A DNA stretch of 64,000 nucleotides from Portunus trituberculatus (GCF_017591435.1 NC_059295.1:33722426-33786425); one strand, 5' to 3'; numbered from the stretch's first letter, positions 52,184-63,758 are shown. The notes: generated from the sequence alone by a model not told the origin. A program made the numbers and translations.

Positions 52184-53185
52184 AATGGTTTTCCTTACCT
52201 GAATTGAAATAAAAACCTGATTCAGACTTGATTTTCTATTTTGATTAGTACGCAATGTTAGTTCTAAAATCATGAGTATGTACATTTTCTAAGGCAATAA
52301 ATTTGGTAATCTCAGTAAAAAGGGAAAAAAAAACCTCGAATGCATGTCAAGTTATAAAACTGTTATGACTTTCATTGATTTGTCATGAGAGACGGCTGGC
52401 GCTGGCTGTGTGTCGGAAGAAAAGGCGCATGCACGTCATTGTTATGCTGATGTCATGTCTTTCTTTACACTCTTTTTTTTTTTTTTTTTTTTTTTAATTG
52501 CCGTCATGTTAAATGTTAGCCAAGGATTGCGTCACTGTTTCCTGCCTCACTCACTGCTTCAAATGAGTGTTATGGATGTTGATTTTAAAATATTCTGTAT
52601 GATTTCAGTGTAAGTTCAATAAATATATATCTACGTATTTATCTATCCGTCTATCTATCTATTCATGTACCCAAGGAGTTGATACATGAAGTAGAGACGT
52701 GCTGGGCTGGCTGGTGGAAGGCTGAGATATTCTGGGACGGAAAAAAAATAATAAAAAGCCTACAATGTTGACAAGCCGTCCCATTGATTCATATGACGAG
52801 TGTGAACCGCAGCCTTGCCCGAGACCAGCATGTCCTTCACAGTGAGGTTAGCGGGAGTGACACGCGAATGCATACTCAACCAGCCACTAAACTGACACAC
52901 TCACTCCCCTCTCTCCTCACACTCCCTTGCGTCCTGGAGTGGTCTTGCCTTCATTATCCGCGACATGTTGGTGCGCCTGGACTTGACTTCTTGCAGCATA
53001 ATCACATCCCTTCAAAGTTGAGGTCTTGTTTAGGCGGGCAGAGCAGTAACTTCCTCCTTCCTCAACACCCTGAAATCCGCATCCAACCTCGCGTCTTCAC
53101 CACGACCACCACCACCACCACCAAAACCTCTGCTAAGCCTCGCCAGGGAAAGAAACGCGAGTCTTCCCCCCACCATTAATAGCTA
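52182..53185. other. Intronic stretch, nothing firmly recognised
   Basis: A T(23) run lies near 52472. The frame at 52784-53179 (131 codons) has no recognisable domain and ends in Thr-rich low complexity. Confidence 0.4.
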
Positions 53186-53189
53186 GAAA

Positions 53190-53618
53190 ACTTTTATAAC
53201 TAACCAGAGACCCTTTACTCCTTACTACAGCCTCTCACCAGTAACTATAAAGCCTGCACCATTAGACATACCCCTCTACCACAAAGAAAGACCCTCTAAC
53301 ACAAGCCAGAACACCTATGCCATTGACTATAGAGCCTTTCATCAGTAATTGTAAACACTTCACCATTAGACATAGCCATCCACCACAAACTAAGGTCCTT
53401 CAACACTAGCCAGAGGAGCACCACCATTGATTAGAGCCTTCCACCCATAACTAGACCACCACCAATCAGAGCCTTCCACCAGTAACTTCAGTACCACCAC
53501 CACTATAACTTGAGTCCTCCACCTCTAACTTCGCTCCTTCCTTCCACCTCTAACCACACTCCATCCACTACTATGTAAAGCCTCCACAAGTAACTACAGC
53601 ACCACCAACTAGAGTCAT

Positions 53619-53620
<2 letters not shown>
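53190..53620. repeat. Degenerate minisatellite (CCACCA-TAACTA-AG type)
   Basis: Recurrent diverged units of the form CCACC(A/T)-(G/C)TAACTA-AG(A/C)CC. Examples: CACCAGTAACTATAAAGCC near 53230, CATCAGTAATTGTAAAC near 53340, CCACCAGTAACTTCAG near 53475. Period is irregular, roughly 30-60 bp. Confidence 0.6.

Positions 53621-53621
<1 letters not shown>

Positions 53622-53697
<76 letters not shown>
53622..53697. repeat. (TAC)n
   Basis: About 75 bp of TAC directly following the minisatellite. Confidence 0.95.
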
Positions 53698-53962
53698 CAT
53701 CATCCCTCTCCCACCACAACCTCCTCCTCCTCCTCCTCCTCCAGCTTGTCATCCTTCAAACACCAAAGACCGAGTGACTTTATTAGCTAGTCTGACCGCG
53801 CCATGTGTAGCCTTAATGGGATCTGGCCAGGTGTGGGTATACTGCGGTTACCTGTGGAGTCCTTAATGCAATCTTAGCCCCTGTGATTGTCTGATTCCCA
53901 GCCTTATTGTATGGCTAGCCCGCCTTGAGATGTGTTTCCTGTTAATTGATACTGTGGGGCCT

Positions 53963-53965
<3 letters not shown>

Positions 53966-54006
<41 letters not shown>
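53966..54006. repeat. (TC)n
   Basis: 41 bp of TC. Confidence 0.95.
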
Positions 54007-54012
<6 letters not shown>

Positions 54013-54059
54013 TGTCGGTATTGCTGCTAATAAAGGTGTTGTTATTTATTTATTCATTT

Positions 54060-55125
54060 TTCAAGGGTATGTCTTAGTATAGGGTGATGTGTTTCTTGGA
54101 GGGTTGTTAGATACAAATTACATCTTATCTGCGCTGCTTCTGTCAAAGTCTTGCGGATGTTTTGGTGTGGGTTGGCTTCATGGATTTTTTTTATTTACAT
54201 TTTATTTTTATTTTAGTGATTAGTGTGATATTTTATTTATTTATTTATTTTTTTTTTATATATGGTTTAATGGTAAAGATACACGTATGGAAACTAGACA
54301 AATCTTTCTCTCATCTGCAGTGGTTCTGTCGAAGTCTTGTTTGTGTTTTGTTAGTGTTCTTTTTTTTTTTCCAGTTATTAGTATAGTTTGATATGGTTTC
54401 TGTATGGTCAGTGGGGAATATACGTATGGAAAATTTCTACTATCTCTTATCTGCAGTGTATCTGAATCAGTTCTTGTGGATATTATTTTGTGGAGGGTTT
54501 TTAAGGTTATATTCGTGATGATTAGTGTGATATTGATTTTTGTATGGTTTAATGGTAAGGTATGTATGGAAACGAGACAAATTATATCTCATCTGCAGTG
54601 TCATCTGTCAAAGTCTTGTTTTGTTAGGGTTTTCAATATTGTTTTAGATATTAGTATAGTTTGATATAGTTTTTGTATAGATTAGTGATAAATATATGTA
54701 TAGAAAATGAGTATTATTTCTTAGCTGTAATATTTCTGAATCATTTCTTGTTGATGCTGTTTTGTGGGTTTTTAAGGTTTTTGTATGATTAAAATTTGTG
54801 TAATATGGGTTTTTGTAGGATTTAATGCTAAAGATAATTATGGAAACTAGACAAATTGTATCTTATCCATACTTCTGATAAAGTCTTGTGGGTGTTTTAT
54901 TGGCAGGTTTTCAAGTTTTTTTTTTTTCCTCCAGTATAGTTTGATATGGTGTCTGTATTGTTAGTGGTAGATACCTATGGAAAATTGGCATTATCTTTTA
55001 TCTGCAGTGCTTCTGAATGAGGTCTTGTGGATGTTTTTATTTTATTTAGAGGTGTTTTTGTGATTAGTAGTAATTTATATGGTTCCTGTATAGTGTTGTG
55101 GTAAAGATATGGTGGTATGGCAAAA
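54060..55125. repeat. Diverged satellite with alternating A/B monomers of about 138 bp
   Basis: The anchor TATGGAAA (or TATAGAAA) recurs at 54286, 54425, 54565, 54699, 54839 and 54976, spacings 139, 140, 134, 140 and 137. Type A units continue ACTAGACAAAT or ACGAGACAAAT (54286, 54565, 54839). Type B units continue A(A/T)T-(T/G)CTATTATC-like sequence (54425, 54699, 54976). This makes an ABABAB higher-order repeat of about 275 bp. Most units also share ATCTGCAGTG and TCTTGTGGATGTTTT-like motifs. AT-rich, no ORF. Confidence 0.8.
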
Positions 55126-55140
55126 TCCTCTCTATGGGCT

Positions 55141-55142
<2 letters not shown>

Positions 55143-55186
<44 letters not shown>
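55143..55186. repeat. (GA)n
   Basis: 44 bp of GA. Confidence 0.95.
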
Positions 55187-55189
<3 letters not shown>

Positions 55190-55429
55190 GTGTGTCTGTG
55201 TGTAAAAATGTAGGTTCTGATTTCTCCCTCCACACACTCTCTTTCCCTGGCCAGTAAGCTAATGCACACAACTTGTATTTCATTCTTTTACCGGTAGACT
55301 CAGCTATTCCGCCGACTTAAAACTTGTAAAGTGTCCTGGCTGTCCTCATTATCTCGTATTTCAATCGCTTACCTTTTTAACAACTTTTTTTCCCCTCTTT
55401 TTGTGTGTCAGGGTTTTAAATTTCAGGAA

Positions 55430-55431
<2 letters not shown>

Positions 55432-55468
<37 letters not shown>
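55432..55468. repeat. (TAC)n
   Basis: About 36 bp of TAC. Confidence 0.93.
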
Positions 55469-55469
<1 letters not shown>

Positions 55470-55741
55470 TCTAATGACATTTTCTCATTAGTGAAAACGT
55501 GACAAGTACTCCACATCTCCAGCCTTCTTATGGGATCAGCGGCCAGGCTCCCTTACCGCGCCCTTGGCTTCCTGATACTCTGTTTGACGTGGAGTGTCGG
55601 CACGCAGTCGAGTGGTTGGTGAGGGCTGGACTTGGCGGTGGCGAGGTGTGAGGCTTTGAAAGATTTCCGTATGCTGAAACACTTCTGCGTCTCACTCTTG
55701 TCTATTCAAAAGGTCTTAGTTGAAGTTGTACCCTTTTTTTT

Positions 55742-55745
<4 letters not shown>

Positions 55746-55793
<48 letters not shown>
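55746..55793. repeat. (TC)n
   Basis: 48 bp of TC after a T run. Confidence 0.95.
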
Positions 55794-55795
<2 letters not shown>

Positions 55796-56060
55796 TATAT
55801 GTCTTTACGGTTATAATGACATTAATACGTTGCGAAGTGTTGCGATGAAGGTTTTACTTGAGATCGTATTCTGAAACATTCCATCATACCGCACTATATT
55901 CAAAAGCCTCTGATTGAAGTCACGAATTTTTTTTAAGGTCATTTTTACTGTTTTAGTGACATATTAATACGATGTTTACATAACTGACAGGAAAAAACTT
56001 AAAAAGACTTAAAATGATCCATGTAGCCTTTGTAAATAGACGCTTCAGAACCCTGGTCTT

Positions 56061-56136
56061 GGGTCAGTATTCAGAATCGCTTTGCTCTCTCACCACGATG
56101 TTTTACAAAGGCTACAGAGATGATTAGCCGGGTTGA
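56061..56136. repeat. Dispersed repeat fragment (CTCTCACCACGA type), copy 2
   Basis: GCTTTGCTCTCTCACCACGA followed by AAAGGCTACAGAGATGAT and AGCCGGGTT, matching 32489-32560. Nearby sequences such as CGTATTCTGAAACATTCC (about 55865) and GTATGCTGAAACACTTC (about 55668) look like inverted relatives of the family end. Confidence 0.55.
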
Positions 56137-56892
56137 AAGTAGTGGAGGTGTTGGGCAGAAGTGTATTGGTGTGGCGTGGTGCAGTGCAGTGCGGACGGGC
56201 TTGTGGGACGCGGCGGTGATGCTGTGATGGCCAGCACTTCACGAGACGCTGGGAGGTTGGCAGAAGTGGCTGTGGACCGCAGTCTCAAACACTTCGGCGT
56301 CTTATCTCGGTTTAGCAGCCTCTTGTGAATGTTATAGGGGCTTTCAAGGGTCTTCTCAGGTTTGTAGTGGTAGTTTAACAAGAGTTCTACACTATTAGTG
56401 GGGAGAAAGCATCCCAGGGAGCCTGAGAACCTGATTAATTACCTACATGGCTTTTGGAAGTATATTGCCCCTGTGAGATTCTAATGTGTTTCAGAATATC
56501 TCATGACATTTATCCCATTCTTTTTGGCGAACTCTTTTCACTGTTCGAGGACCAGCACCCAAGTGGGCCTTTTTTTTTATTAGTTTTTATTGCTCTTGGC
56601 CGGATCTTGCATAAAAAAAAAAATGGTCAGGATTGTGTGCCTACCTTTGAATTTCCTTTGAATGAATACGTACAGTACTACCACCTTTGATCACCTGAAG
56701 GGAGTGTGGGTATGCTTGTCTACTGTATACTTGAAAAAAAAAAAAAATTGAATAATGAAAAAATAAAAGAAAATAGAATCAACGTGCTTTTTACCATTGA
56801 CATAGCGATTTGAATTAAGGGTTTTCCGTCCCACTCCTTGAAATCAATGTCTTGCTGCCGAGAGATGGTTTATTAGTCACTCGTTAATGGTA

Positions 56893-56898
<6 letters not shown>
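56137..56898. other. Intronic stretch, nothing recognised
   Basis: Further weak similarity to the dispersed repeat near 56275-56360. No gene. Confidence 0.4.
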
Positions 56899-56932
<34 letters not shown>

Positions 56933-57071
56933 CGTGTGTACTGTCGTGTATATTTGTATGTACTATGTATTTTTATTCGTTCCACGCAGACAGGTCCAGT
57001 CAAACAGACAGACAGACAGACCACAAGCCTCCGTGAGCCTAACTGGCTTACTTCCACACCACCAGAACTTT

Positions 57072-57133
<62 letters not shown>

Positions 57134-57188
57134 CTCTGTAACCCTTGAATTCGTTACGCAAAAGATTCGTTATTATTATTATTATTAT

Positions 57189-57227
<39 letters not shown>

Positions 57228-57245
57228 CAGTGTTAGTAGTAGTAG
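56899..57245. repeat. Microsatellite cluster (GA, TG, TTA, TAG)
   Basis: GA 56899-56929, TG about 57078-57130, then ATT and TAG trinucleotides 57170-57245. Confidence 0.93.
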
Positions 57246-57329
57246 TGGTAGTGGTGGTATTAGTAGTAGTGGAAGCAGCGGTGGTTACATCACAAGAAAA
57301 GGTCAGCGTATGACATTACACTGAGGATT

Positions 57330-57512
57330 CACTACAACTTTGGTTTTTCTCTTTTTTTTGTTTTCTTTACTTTGTTCCCTCGTGCCTTCTTTCTTTTTTT
57401 CTTTTTTTGTCGATTTTCTTTGTTTTTCTTCCTTTTTTCTTTTCTTTATGTTTGTTTCTTGTTTTTCCTTCTTTCCTTCCTTTTTCTTTCTCTTAACCAA
57501 TGTGTGTGTGTG

Positions 57513-57555
<43 letters not shown>

Positions 57556-57600
57556 TTATCTATCTGTCTTCCTCCTCTCTTAGTTCTTTCTTAATTCTTT
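57330..57600. repeat. Pyrimidine-rich tract with (GTCT)n
   Basis: T/C-rich from about 57340, ending in perfect GTCT tetranucleotides at about 57513-57555. Confidence 0.85.
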
Positions 57601-57822
57601 CTTCTTTGTAATTTCTTTGTTTACATAAGCTGTATTTCTTTTCCACTTGTACGGGCGACAATGTTTGTATTCATAATTCATTCACGTGTTTTTGCTTTCA
57701 TTATATTTTAAGAATGAAAAATAGAAAATATGTTGAAAAAAGCAGAGAGAGAGAGAGGGGGAGGGAGGATGGGGTAATAAATGAAAATAAGGACAGATAA
57801 ACAATAATAACGACAAACACAA

Positions 57823-58022
57823 GGGCCGCCGTGGTACAGTGGAACCATGCGCTCTTTGGGGTCCTAGAGGTCTCCAAGAGCGCGGGTTCGAATCCTGTCC
57901 ACGGTCTGAGTGCAAGTTGGGCTTCCTCACTCGGGGCAACGGTTTCCTAGCGGGTGGGCTTTGAGATAGGAGGTACCACAAAAAGTATCCCCTTTAGCCC
58001 AGAAATTCCGTGAAAAGCCCAC
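57823..58022 (+). mobile_element. Second-family tRNA-derived SINE, sense copy
   Basis: The head GGCCGCCGTGGTACAGTGG contains box A. Box B GGTTCGAATCC is at 57884-57894. The spacing is longer than in a simple tRNA, suggesting a tRNA with a long variable arm (Leu/Ser-like). The body includes TTGGGCTTCCTCACTCGGGG and CAACGGTTTCCTAGCGGGTG. Inverted partner of the copy at 50056-50262. Confidence 0.87.
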
Positions 58023-58101
58023 ATGGTATAGATGAAAAAAGGAAAATATGAAAAGAATAAGAAACAAAAGAAGAAAGGAAAATTGGAATATAGAAATAAA
58101 G

Positions 58102-58108
<7 letters not shown>

Positions 58109-58136
<28 letters not shown>

Positions 58137-58217
58137 CGAACAGGTTGGAGTCACCTGTTATGTACGTGAAAATGAATAAACGAGAGTGTTTTGCATCATA
58201 ACGCTGTAATTACTGAT

Positions 58218-58273
<56 letters not shown>

Positions 58274-58317
58274 TTCTGAAGGATGTTAACGTGGAGTGGC
58301 ATAGTTCCATGAACTCT

Positions 58318-58354
<37 letters not shown>

Positions 58355-58394
58355 TGGAAGGATTTTAACTGAGTTGTGGAGGGAACGGAGAAGT

Positions 58395-58440
<46 letters not shown>
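58109..58440. repeat. Microsatellite cluster (GA, TG, GA, GA)
   Basis: GA about 58109-58132, TG about 58221-58270, GA about 58319-58351, GA about 58399-58440. Confidence 0.93.
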
Positions 58441-58442
<2 letters not shown>

Positions 58443-58504
58443 CGGAAAGTGAGTGGAGGGCTTGCGAGATTGGCTGTGGGGTTAGGTAAACACTAACCCC
58501 GCCA

Positions 58505-58915
58505 TATGTTGTGTGTGTGTGTGTGTGTGAACGGACATGCGGGCGGGCGGACGGACGGGCGGTATAGATCGACGTGTGTGTGTGTGTGTGTGTGTGTGTA
58601 AGGGCGTGAGAGAAGCTGGCGGCAGCGACGGTAGTGGTGGTAGTGGTAGTGGTGGTGGTGGTGGTGGTGGTGGTGGTGGTGGTAGCCGCGGCAAGGGAAC
58701 AGAAGGCCGCCTTTAGGATGGGTAGGTCCTCCTCCTCCTCCTCCTCCTCCTCCTCCTCCTCCTCCTCCTCCTCCTCCTCCTCTTCTGCCCCAGGCCACTA
58801 TCTCAGCACACACCACCACTCACCTTTGCCACACCACCACTACCACCACCATCACTCTCTTCTCATATAGTCTTACTGTGGCAAAGATCTCCTCCTCCTC
58901 CTCCTCCTCCTCCAC
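58505..58915. repeat. Microsatellite cluster (TG, TG, GGT, TCC, TCC)
   Basis: TG at about 58509-58530 and 58574-58598, GGT about 58640-58683, TCC about 58727-58782, TCC about 58891-58912. Confidence 0.92.
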
Positions 58916-59164
58916 ACACACAAAACGTCAAAATATGTCGACACCACCAAAATAACCACTGGAGTATAATATATATAACTTCAACATGGACCCCCAAAAA
59001 AAAAAAAAAAAAGATAAATAAAATAACTTGTAGTCAAATTGAAATGGCCCATGCCTTTAACTGGTGTGATCGCTGTGGGAGGTTCACTTTACTACTGGCG
59101 GAAAATGCAAACTTCATCGGGCTTAGTGCATCATCTGAAGGAAGGTATAGGTATTGGGGGGTTA

Positions 59165-59210
59165 GTGTGTGGGTGGGTGGGTGGTGGTGGTGGTGGTGGT
59201 GGTGGTGACG
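59165..59210. repeat. (GGT)n
   Basis: G-rich GGGT/GGT run. Confidence 0.9.
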
Positions 59211-59678
59211 ACGGTGGCAAGTTACAATAATGGTCTCCTGTCTTCGTGAATTTTTATCCTATGACTTGTGTGTCTCGTGAGGAGCTAAATAATCGTATTT
59301 CTTTTTCTTCTTCTTCCTCCTCCTCCTCGTCCTCGTCCTCCTCGTTTGATTTGATAAATGTGGTAAATTTGAACGGTGAGTAAAGGCAAGGCAAGGCAAG
59401 ACAAGACAAGACAAGACGTTTCAGAATCACGGTAGTTATCAGTATCCCCGCCAACATTGGTGAGTTTAATATATTGCCTTTCCAAAATAGATAAAAAAAA
59501 AAAAATAGTTATATATGTTTAAAGTTTAATCATTCGCTTCCTCGGTTTGGTAATGTGTGCACAGTTGTGATTACAGAAATATATCGGAATGGCAGAAATA
59601 GTACAATATAATGACGTAATAGCTCGTCTCAGAAATTATTCCATGTAAAGAGAGATTTCACGAACTAAATCTGTTATG

Positions 59679-59920
59679 TCAATGTGAAGAATCGCTGACG
59701 AGTTTAAAGAAATTTGTAGAATATTTGTAACGTTTGATGACACAAATATGAACGATTGCATTACACACAGTCGTTCTAATATAACAAGACAAAACAACCT
59801 CAATGTGAAAAATCGCTGACGAGTTTAAAGAAATTTGTAGATTATTTGAAACGTTTCATGACATTAATATGAACGATTGCATTTCACACGCTCGTTCAAA
59901 TATGACAAGAAAAAACAACC
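59679..59920. repeat. Tandem duplication, 121-bp unit, two copies
   Basis: TCAATGTGAAGAATCGCTG at 59679 recurs as TCAATGTGAAAAATCGCTG at 59800. The copies stay aligned throughout with scattered substitutions. Confidence 0.9.
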
Positions 59921-60246
59921 ACAAGGTAATAAGAAAAAAAAAAAAATAACGATAAAGGAAGCTAAATATTTCTTCAGTCGACTTAGTGTTCACAGCTCCT
60001 TATCTTCAAATATCGCTAAACTACACGTGTACATTTAAAAAAGATTCGGTAAGTTTCGAGACACCAATCCACAATCCACTGCAATACCAAATAGAGATCA
60101 AAAGTGCTTCGTGTCTGCTTAGGTATGAAATGTTGTGCCGAGGTGTTGCTGGTTGTACAACACTGGAAAGGAGTAACAGTAGTGGCTGCTCCTTTCTCTT
60201 TCCTCTAAAATATCCACATAGTTTCTCCACACTAACTGACATGGCT

Positions 60247-60247
60247 G

Positions 60248-60275
<28 letters not shown>
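60247..60275. repeat. (GA)n
   Basis: Short GA run. Confidence 0.93.
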
Positions 60276-60278
<3 letters not shown>

Positions 60279-60412
60279 TGGAAGGGCCTTTATCTTTACT
60301 AAATATGTATTCATTTTCCTCTTCCTCTTTATTATATGTTGTCTTGTGGGGAGGGAGTATTAAGGCAGCTGTTTATTCTTCTTTTGTGTTCTATTTCCCT
60401 CTTTCTTCTTCT

Positions 60413-60482
60413 TCCTCCTCCTCCTCCTCCTCCTCCTCCTCCTCCTCCTCCTCCTCCTCCTCCTCCTCCTCCTCCTCCTCTT
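60413..60482. repeat. (TCC)n
   Basis: About 66 bp of TCC inside a pyrimidine-rich stretch. Confidence 0.95.
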
Positions 60483-60756
60483 CTTCCTCATGTCGTAAAG
60501 TTAAGTTAGCGTTTTTCCTTTCTCTTAATTTCCTCTCCTCCCATATCCTCTTACATCTTCCCCTTCCCTTTATTTTTACTTGTCTTTCTTTCCTCTCCTC
60601 TTTTCTCTCATTTCCTCTCTCCCTCCACCCCTTCCTTGCTGCAGTTATTGCGTGTCTTGTCTTACGGTAGCTGGAGGAGGAGGAGGAGGAGGAGGAAGAG
60701 GTGGTGGTGTTTGTGATGGTGGTGATGGAAGAGGAGAACGAGATAAATGGAAGAAT

Positions 60757-60760
<4 letters not shown>

Positions 60761-60846
<86 letters not shown>

Positions 60847-60968
60847 ATGGGCTGCCGTGAGGAGTACTGCTAATGGTCGACAAGAAAGGAAAGACTTGAG
60901 GTATTGAGCGCGGTAACCTTCTTCTAGTCTTCTTCCTCCTCCTCCTCCTCCTCCTCCTCCTCCTCCTC
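60761..60968. repeat. (TC)n and (TCC)n
   Basis: 85 bp of TC (60761-60845), then TCC at about 60937-60968. Confidence 0.95.
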
Positions 60969-60970
60969 TT

Positions 60971-61205
60971 CATTCCAGTAAGTCTTTTTTTTCTCTTTTT
61001 CAGCGTCAGTACTTTCCATTCAGCCATTCCAGTTCGCCATTCCAGCATTCCAGTCCCTTGTGTTAGTATTAAACAGTGAATTATTCCTGTTTGCTATTCC
61101 AGTCCATCATTCCACTCCATTACATTACATATATTCCAGTTTATCATTCCAGTTCCTTGTTCCAATCTTTAATTCCAGTCCCTTATTCCAGTCTATCCTT
61201 CCAGA
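60971..61205. repeat. Degenerate ATTCCAGT repeat, CATTCC motif cluster
   Basis: ATTCCA occurs about ten times in 235 bp, six of them as CATTCC, the core bound by TEAD/Scalloped factors (MCAT element). The units are irregularly spaced with CC or TT linkers, so this may be a decayed minisatellite rather than an enhancer. Confidence 0.6.
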
Positions 61206-61270
61206 GAGAGAGAGAGAGAGAGAGAGTAAATTGACTGACAAAGACATACAGAAATTAGACACAAACAAAA

Positions 61271-61334
<64 letters not shown>

Positions 61335-61378
61335 TTTAGGTCTGGTAAGGTCAGGTCAGGTCAGGACAGGACAAGACG
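61205..61378. repeat. (GA)n runs and GGTCA pentanucleotides
   Basis: GA at about 61205-61226 and 61274-61331, then AGGTCAGGTCAGGTCAGG at 61348-61366 fading to GGACA. Confidence 0.9.
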
Positions 61379-61554
61379 ATTAATGACCACCAGGTGAAGG
61401 TCTTTATGTTTACATCTGTCGTGTGTGTGTGTGTGTGTGTGTGTGTTGCTTTTCATCAGTCTTTTCTTTTGTTTACTTTTTGTTGTCTTTCTACCCGTTT
61501 GTTTGCTACTCTGTTTATATTTTGTTTGTGTGTGTATGTATGTCTTACCCAGTT

Positions 61555-61555
<1 letters not shown>

Positions 61556-61627
<72 letters not shown>
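61556..61627. repeat. (TC)n
   Basis: About 70 bp of TC. Confidence 0.95.
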
Positions 61628-61629
<2 letters not shown>

Positions 61630-61835
61630 GCCACAGTTCCATCCCAGGCCTCCATATTTTCGTGTCTTCCATAATTACCTTGGTATTTTCCCTTCAATCT
61701 GTCTGTTTCCCTCTACCGTCTGTCCCTTTAGCCGTCCACCACACCGCTACCTGTTTATTGATGGGTTTGCGGCCTGTTGGGTTGTTTACTGTTGTGTCCG
61801 TTTGTTTGGCCCACTGTTTATTGTTTTATTTTGTT

Positions 61836-61837
<2 letters not shown>

Positions 61838-61897
<60 letters not shown>
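61838..61897. repeat. (TG)n
   Basis: 60 bp of TG. Confidence 0.95.
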
Positions 61898-61898
<1 letters not shown>

Positions 61899-61939
61899 CA
61901 GTTAGTTAGTTAATATTCGTACGTGTATGTCTACCTACC

Positions 61940-62044
<105 letters not shown>

Positions 62045-62052
62045 ACATCCTA

Positions 62053-62112
62053 AGGTCAACACACGCACGCACTAAGGTCACGGAGGTCACGTCCCGGTCA
62101 CGGAGGAGGTCA
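62053..62112 (+). promoter_or_regulatory. Cluster of AGGTCA half-sites including a DR3
   Basis: AGGTCA at 62053, 62075, 62084 and 62107, plus CGGTCA at 62095. The pair at 62075 and 62084 is a direct repeat spaced by three bases (CGG). AGGTCA is the nuclear-receptor half-site. Function unproven. Confidence 0.35.
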
Positions 62113-62132
62113 GACTTGAGCTATGCAGGTGA

Positions 62133-62165
62133 CAGGTCGTGGTGGCCGAGTGGATAGGTCAAGGA
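62133..62165 (+). mobile_element. tRNA-like fragment with box A only
   Basis: GGTGGCCGAGTGGATAGG contains a box A (TGGCCGAGTGG, 62143-62153) of Leu/Ser tRNA type. No box B follows, so it is a truncated SINE head or tRNA relic. Confidence 0.45.
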
Positions 62166-62186
62166 AAGGTTACGGTAATGCATTCC

Positions 62187-62189
<3 letters not shown>

Positions 62190-62230
<41 letters not shown>
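62190..62230. repeat. (GA)n
   Basis: About 40 bp of GA. Confidence 0.95.
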
Positions 62231-62232
<2 letters not shown>

Positions 62233-62276
62233 TGACTTCAACGTTTTAGATTCATATACAGACCAATTTTAATGCT

Positions 62277-62482
62277 AACCGCTTCAATACTTGGAACACA
62301 TTTTTACCTTGAGATTTGTGTACGATTTGACCATTTTATTGACATTATTAAGGGTCTATGGAGGTCAGAAGAGTAATGGTCCATAGTCTTGACTATTTTA
62401 ATCCCCACATGAGTTTTTTGAAGCTGTACAGGTAGTAAGTAGAACGAATATGGAAATACGTCACAATACTGAAGAGGTTAAG
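62277..62482. mobile_element. TTAA-type MITE, copy 1
   Basis: Left end AACCGCTTCAATACTTGG and right end ATACTGAAGAGGTTAA are inverted repeats. The body is shared with copy 2 (AGGGTCTATGGAGGTC, TTTTAATCCCCACAT, GAAGCTGTA). TTAA-CCCCTTCAGTA-like ends suggest a piggyBac-type non-autonomous element. Confidence 0.65.
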
Positions 62483-62569
62483 ATAATTAGGTTTAGTAGA
62501 TAAGTCTGAAAAACGTGAAAGATTATCTATGTAAATGTTGAATAATTAGCTATTATTCGTTCGTGTTGT

Positions 62570-62782
62570 TTAATTCCTTCAGTATTGAGGCGATTTTTTT
62601 ACCATGAGTTTTAGGTACGATTAGACCATTTTATCTACAATAGGAAGGGTCTATGGAGGTCCGAAGGTTAATGGCAAGAGTCTTCACAGTTTTAATCCCC
62701 ACATAAGTTTCTGAAGCTGTATAAAATCGGTAAATAGTAAGCAGAATGAATATAAAAACGCGCAATGGTACTGAAGGGGTTG
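62570..62782. mobile_element. TTAA-type MITE, copy 2
   Basis: Same orientation and structure as copy 1. Ends are TTCCTTCAGTATTGAGG and GTACTGAAGGGGTT. The two copies are diverged and separated by about 90 bp. Confidence 0.65.
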
Positions 62783-63517
62783 ATAGCAATATATTTCGTG
62801 TATTGGTGAAAGTGGCAGCCTTTCTAGTTTTAAGCAAATGAGAGAAGTGAGTATATGTTTATTGTTTGCTTTTTGTGTATATCAGTTATCTAGCACGGAA
62901 GGACAAGGGAACAGAGAAGAACAAACAAAAAACGTGACATAAATCTGTGAAGAGCACCAGTCTATACTAATCCAATCATTGAGAAAAAAAAGTCTAGATA
63001 GCTTTTTCTTTCCTTTTTAAACACGAACGCAAAGGAACACAAAAGAGGAGCAAAACTAGAACACTACTCGAAAGAAACACAAAAGATGAACAATTTAGCA
63101 CCTCACAATTAAAAAAAGAAAAAAAAAGAAAAACTAAGTCACTGTTCTAGACTTTTCCAACACACCACCTCTTCAAGCAAAGGCAACGCAAAGGAACACG
63201 AAGGAAGAACAAACTAGTATCCTTGTTGCCCCAAATACATAATAATCTTTTTTTTCGTAATAAGAATGTAACTCACTTTTATGAATTGCTAGTGTAAATA
63301 GAGTCACAATGCATGCTGGATATTTTACGAGTTGATTGGCAGGTGTTCCTCCGGTGTGGCTGGCAGGGCAGGGAGGATGGGCAGGTGATGTAGGATGGGG
63401 AGAGAGAGAGGAGAGTGTGTAGGAGTGAGGGGAGGATGTGGGGAGTAGAGGAACAAAGAGGGAGGGGAGGGTAAGAGGTCACGTATGCAGTTTATATCGT
63501 TATTAAGCATGACTTGG

Positions 63518-63519
<2 letters not shown>
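62783..63519. other. Intronic stretch, nothing recognised
   Basis: A-rich stretch with degenerate repeats of AAAGGAACAC(A/G)AA-type sequence (about 63030-63210). No gene. Confidence 0.4.

Positions 63520-63758
<239 letters not shown>

Noticed and set aside
54060..55125. CRISPR-like array (regularly spaced motifs)
   Set aside because: The whole monomer is repeated rather than short repeats with unique spacers, and the genome is eukaryotic. It is a satellite.
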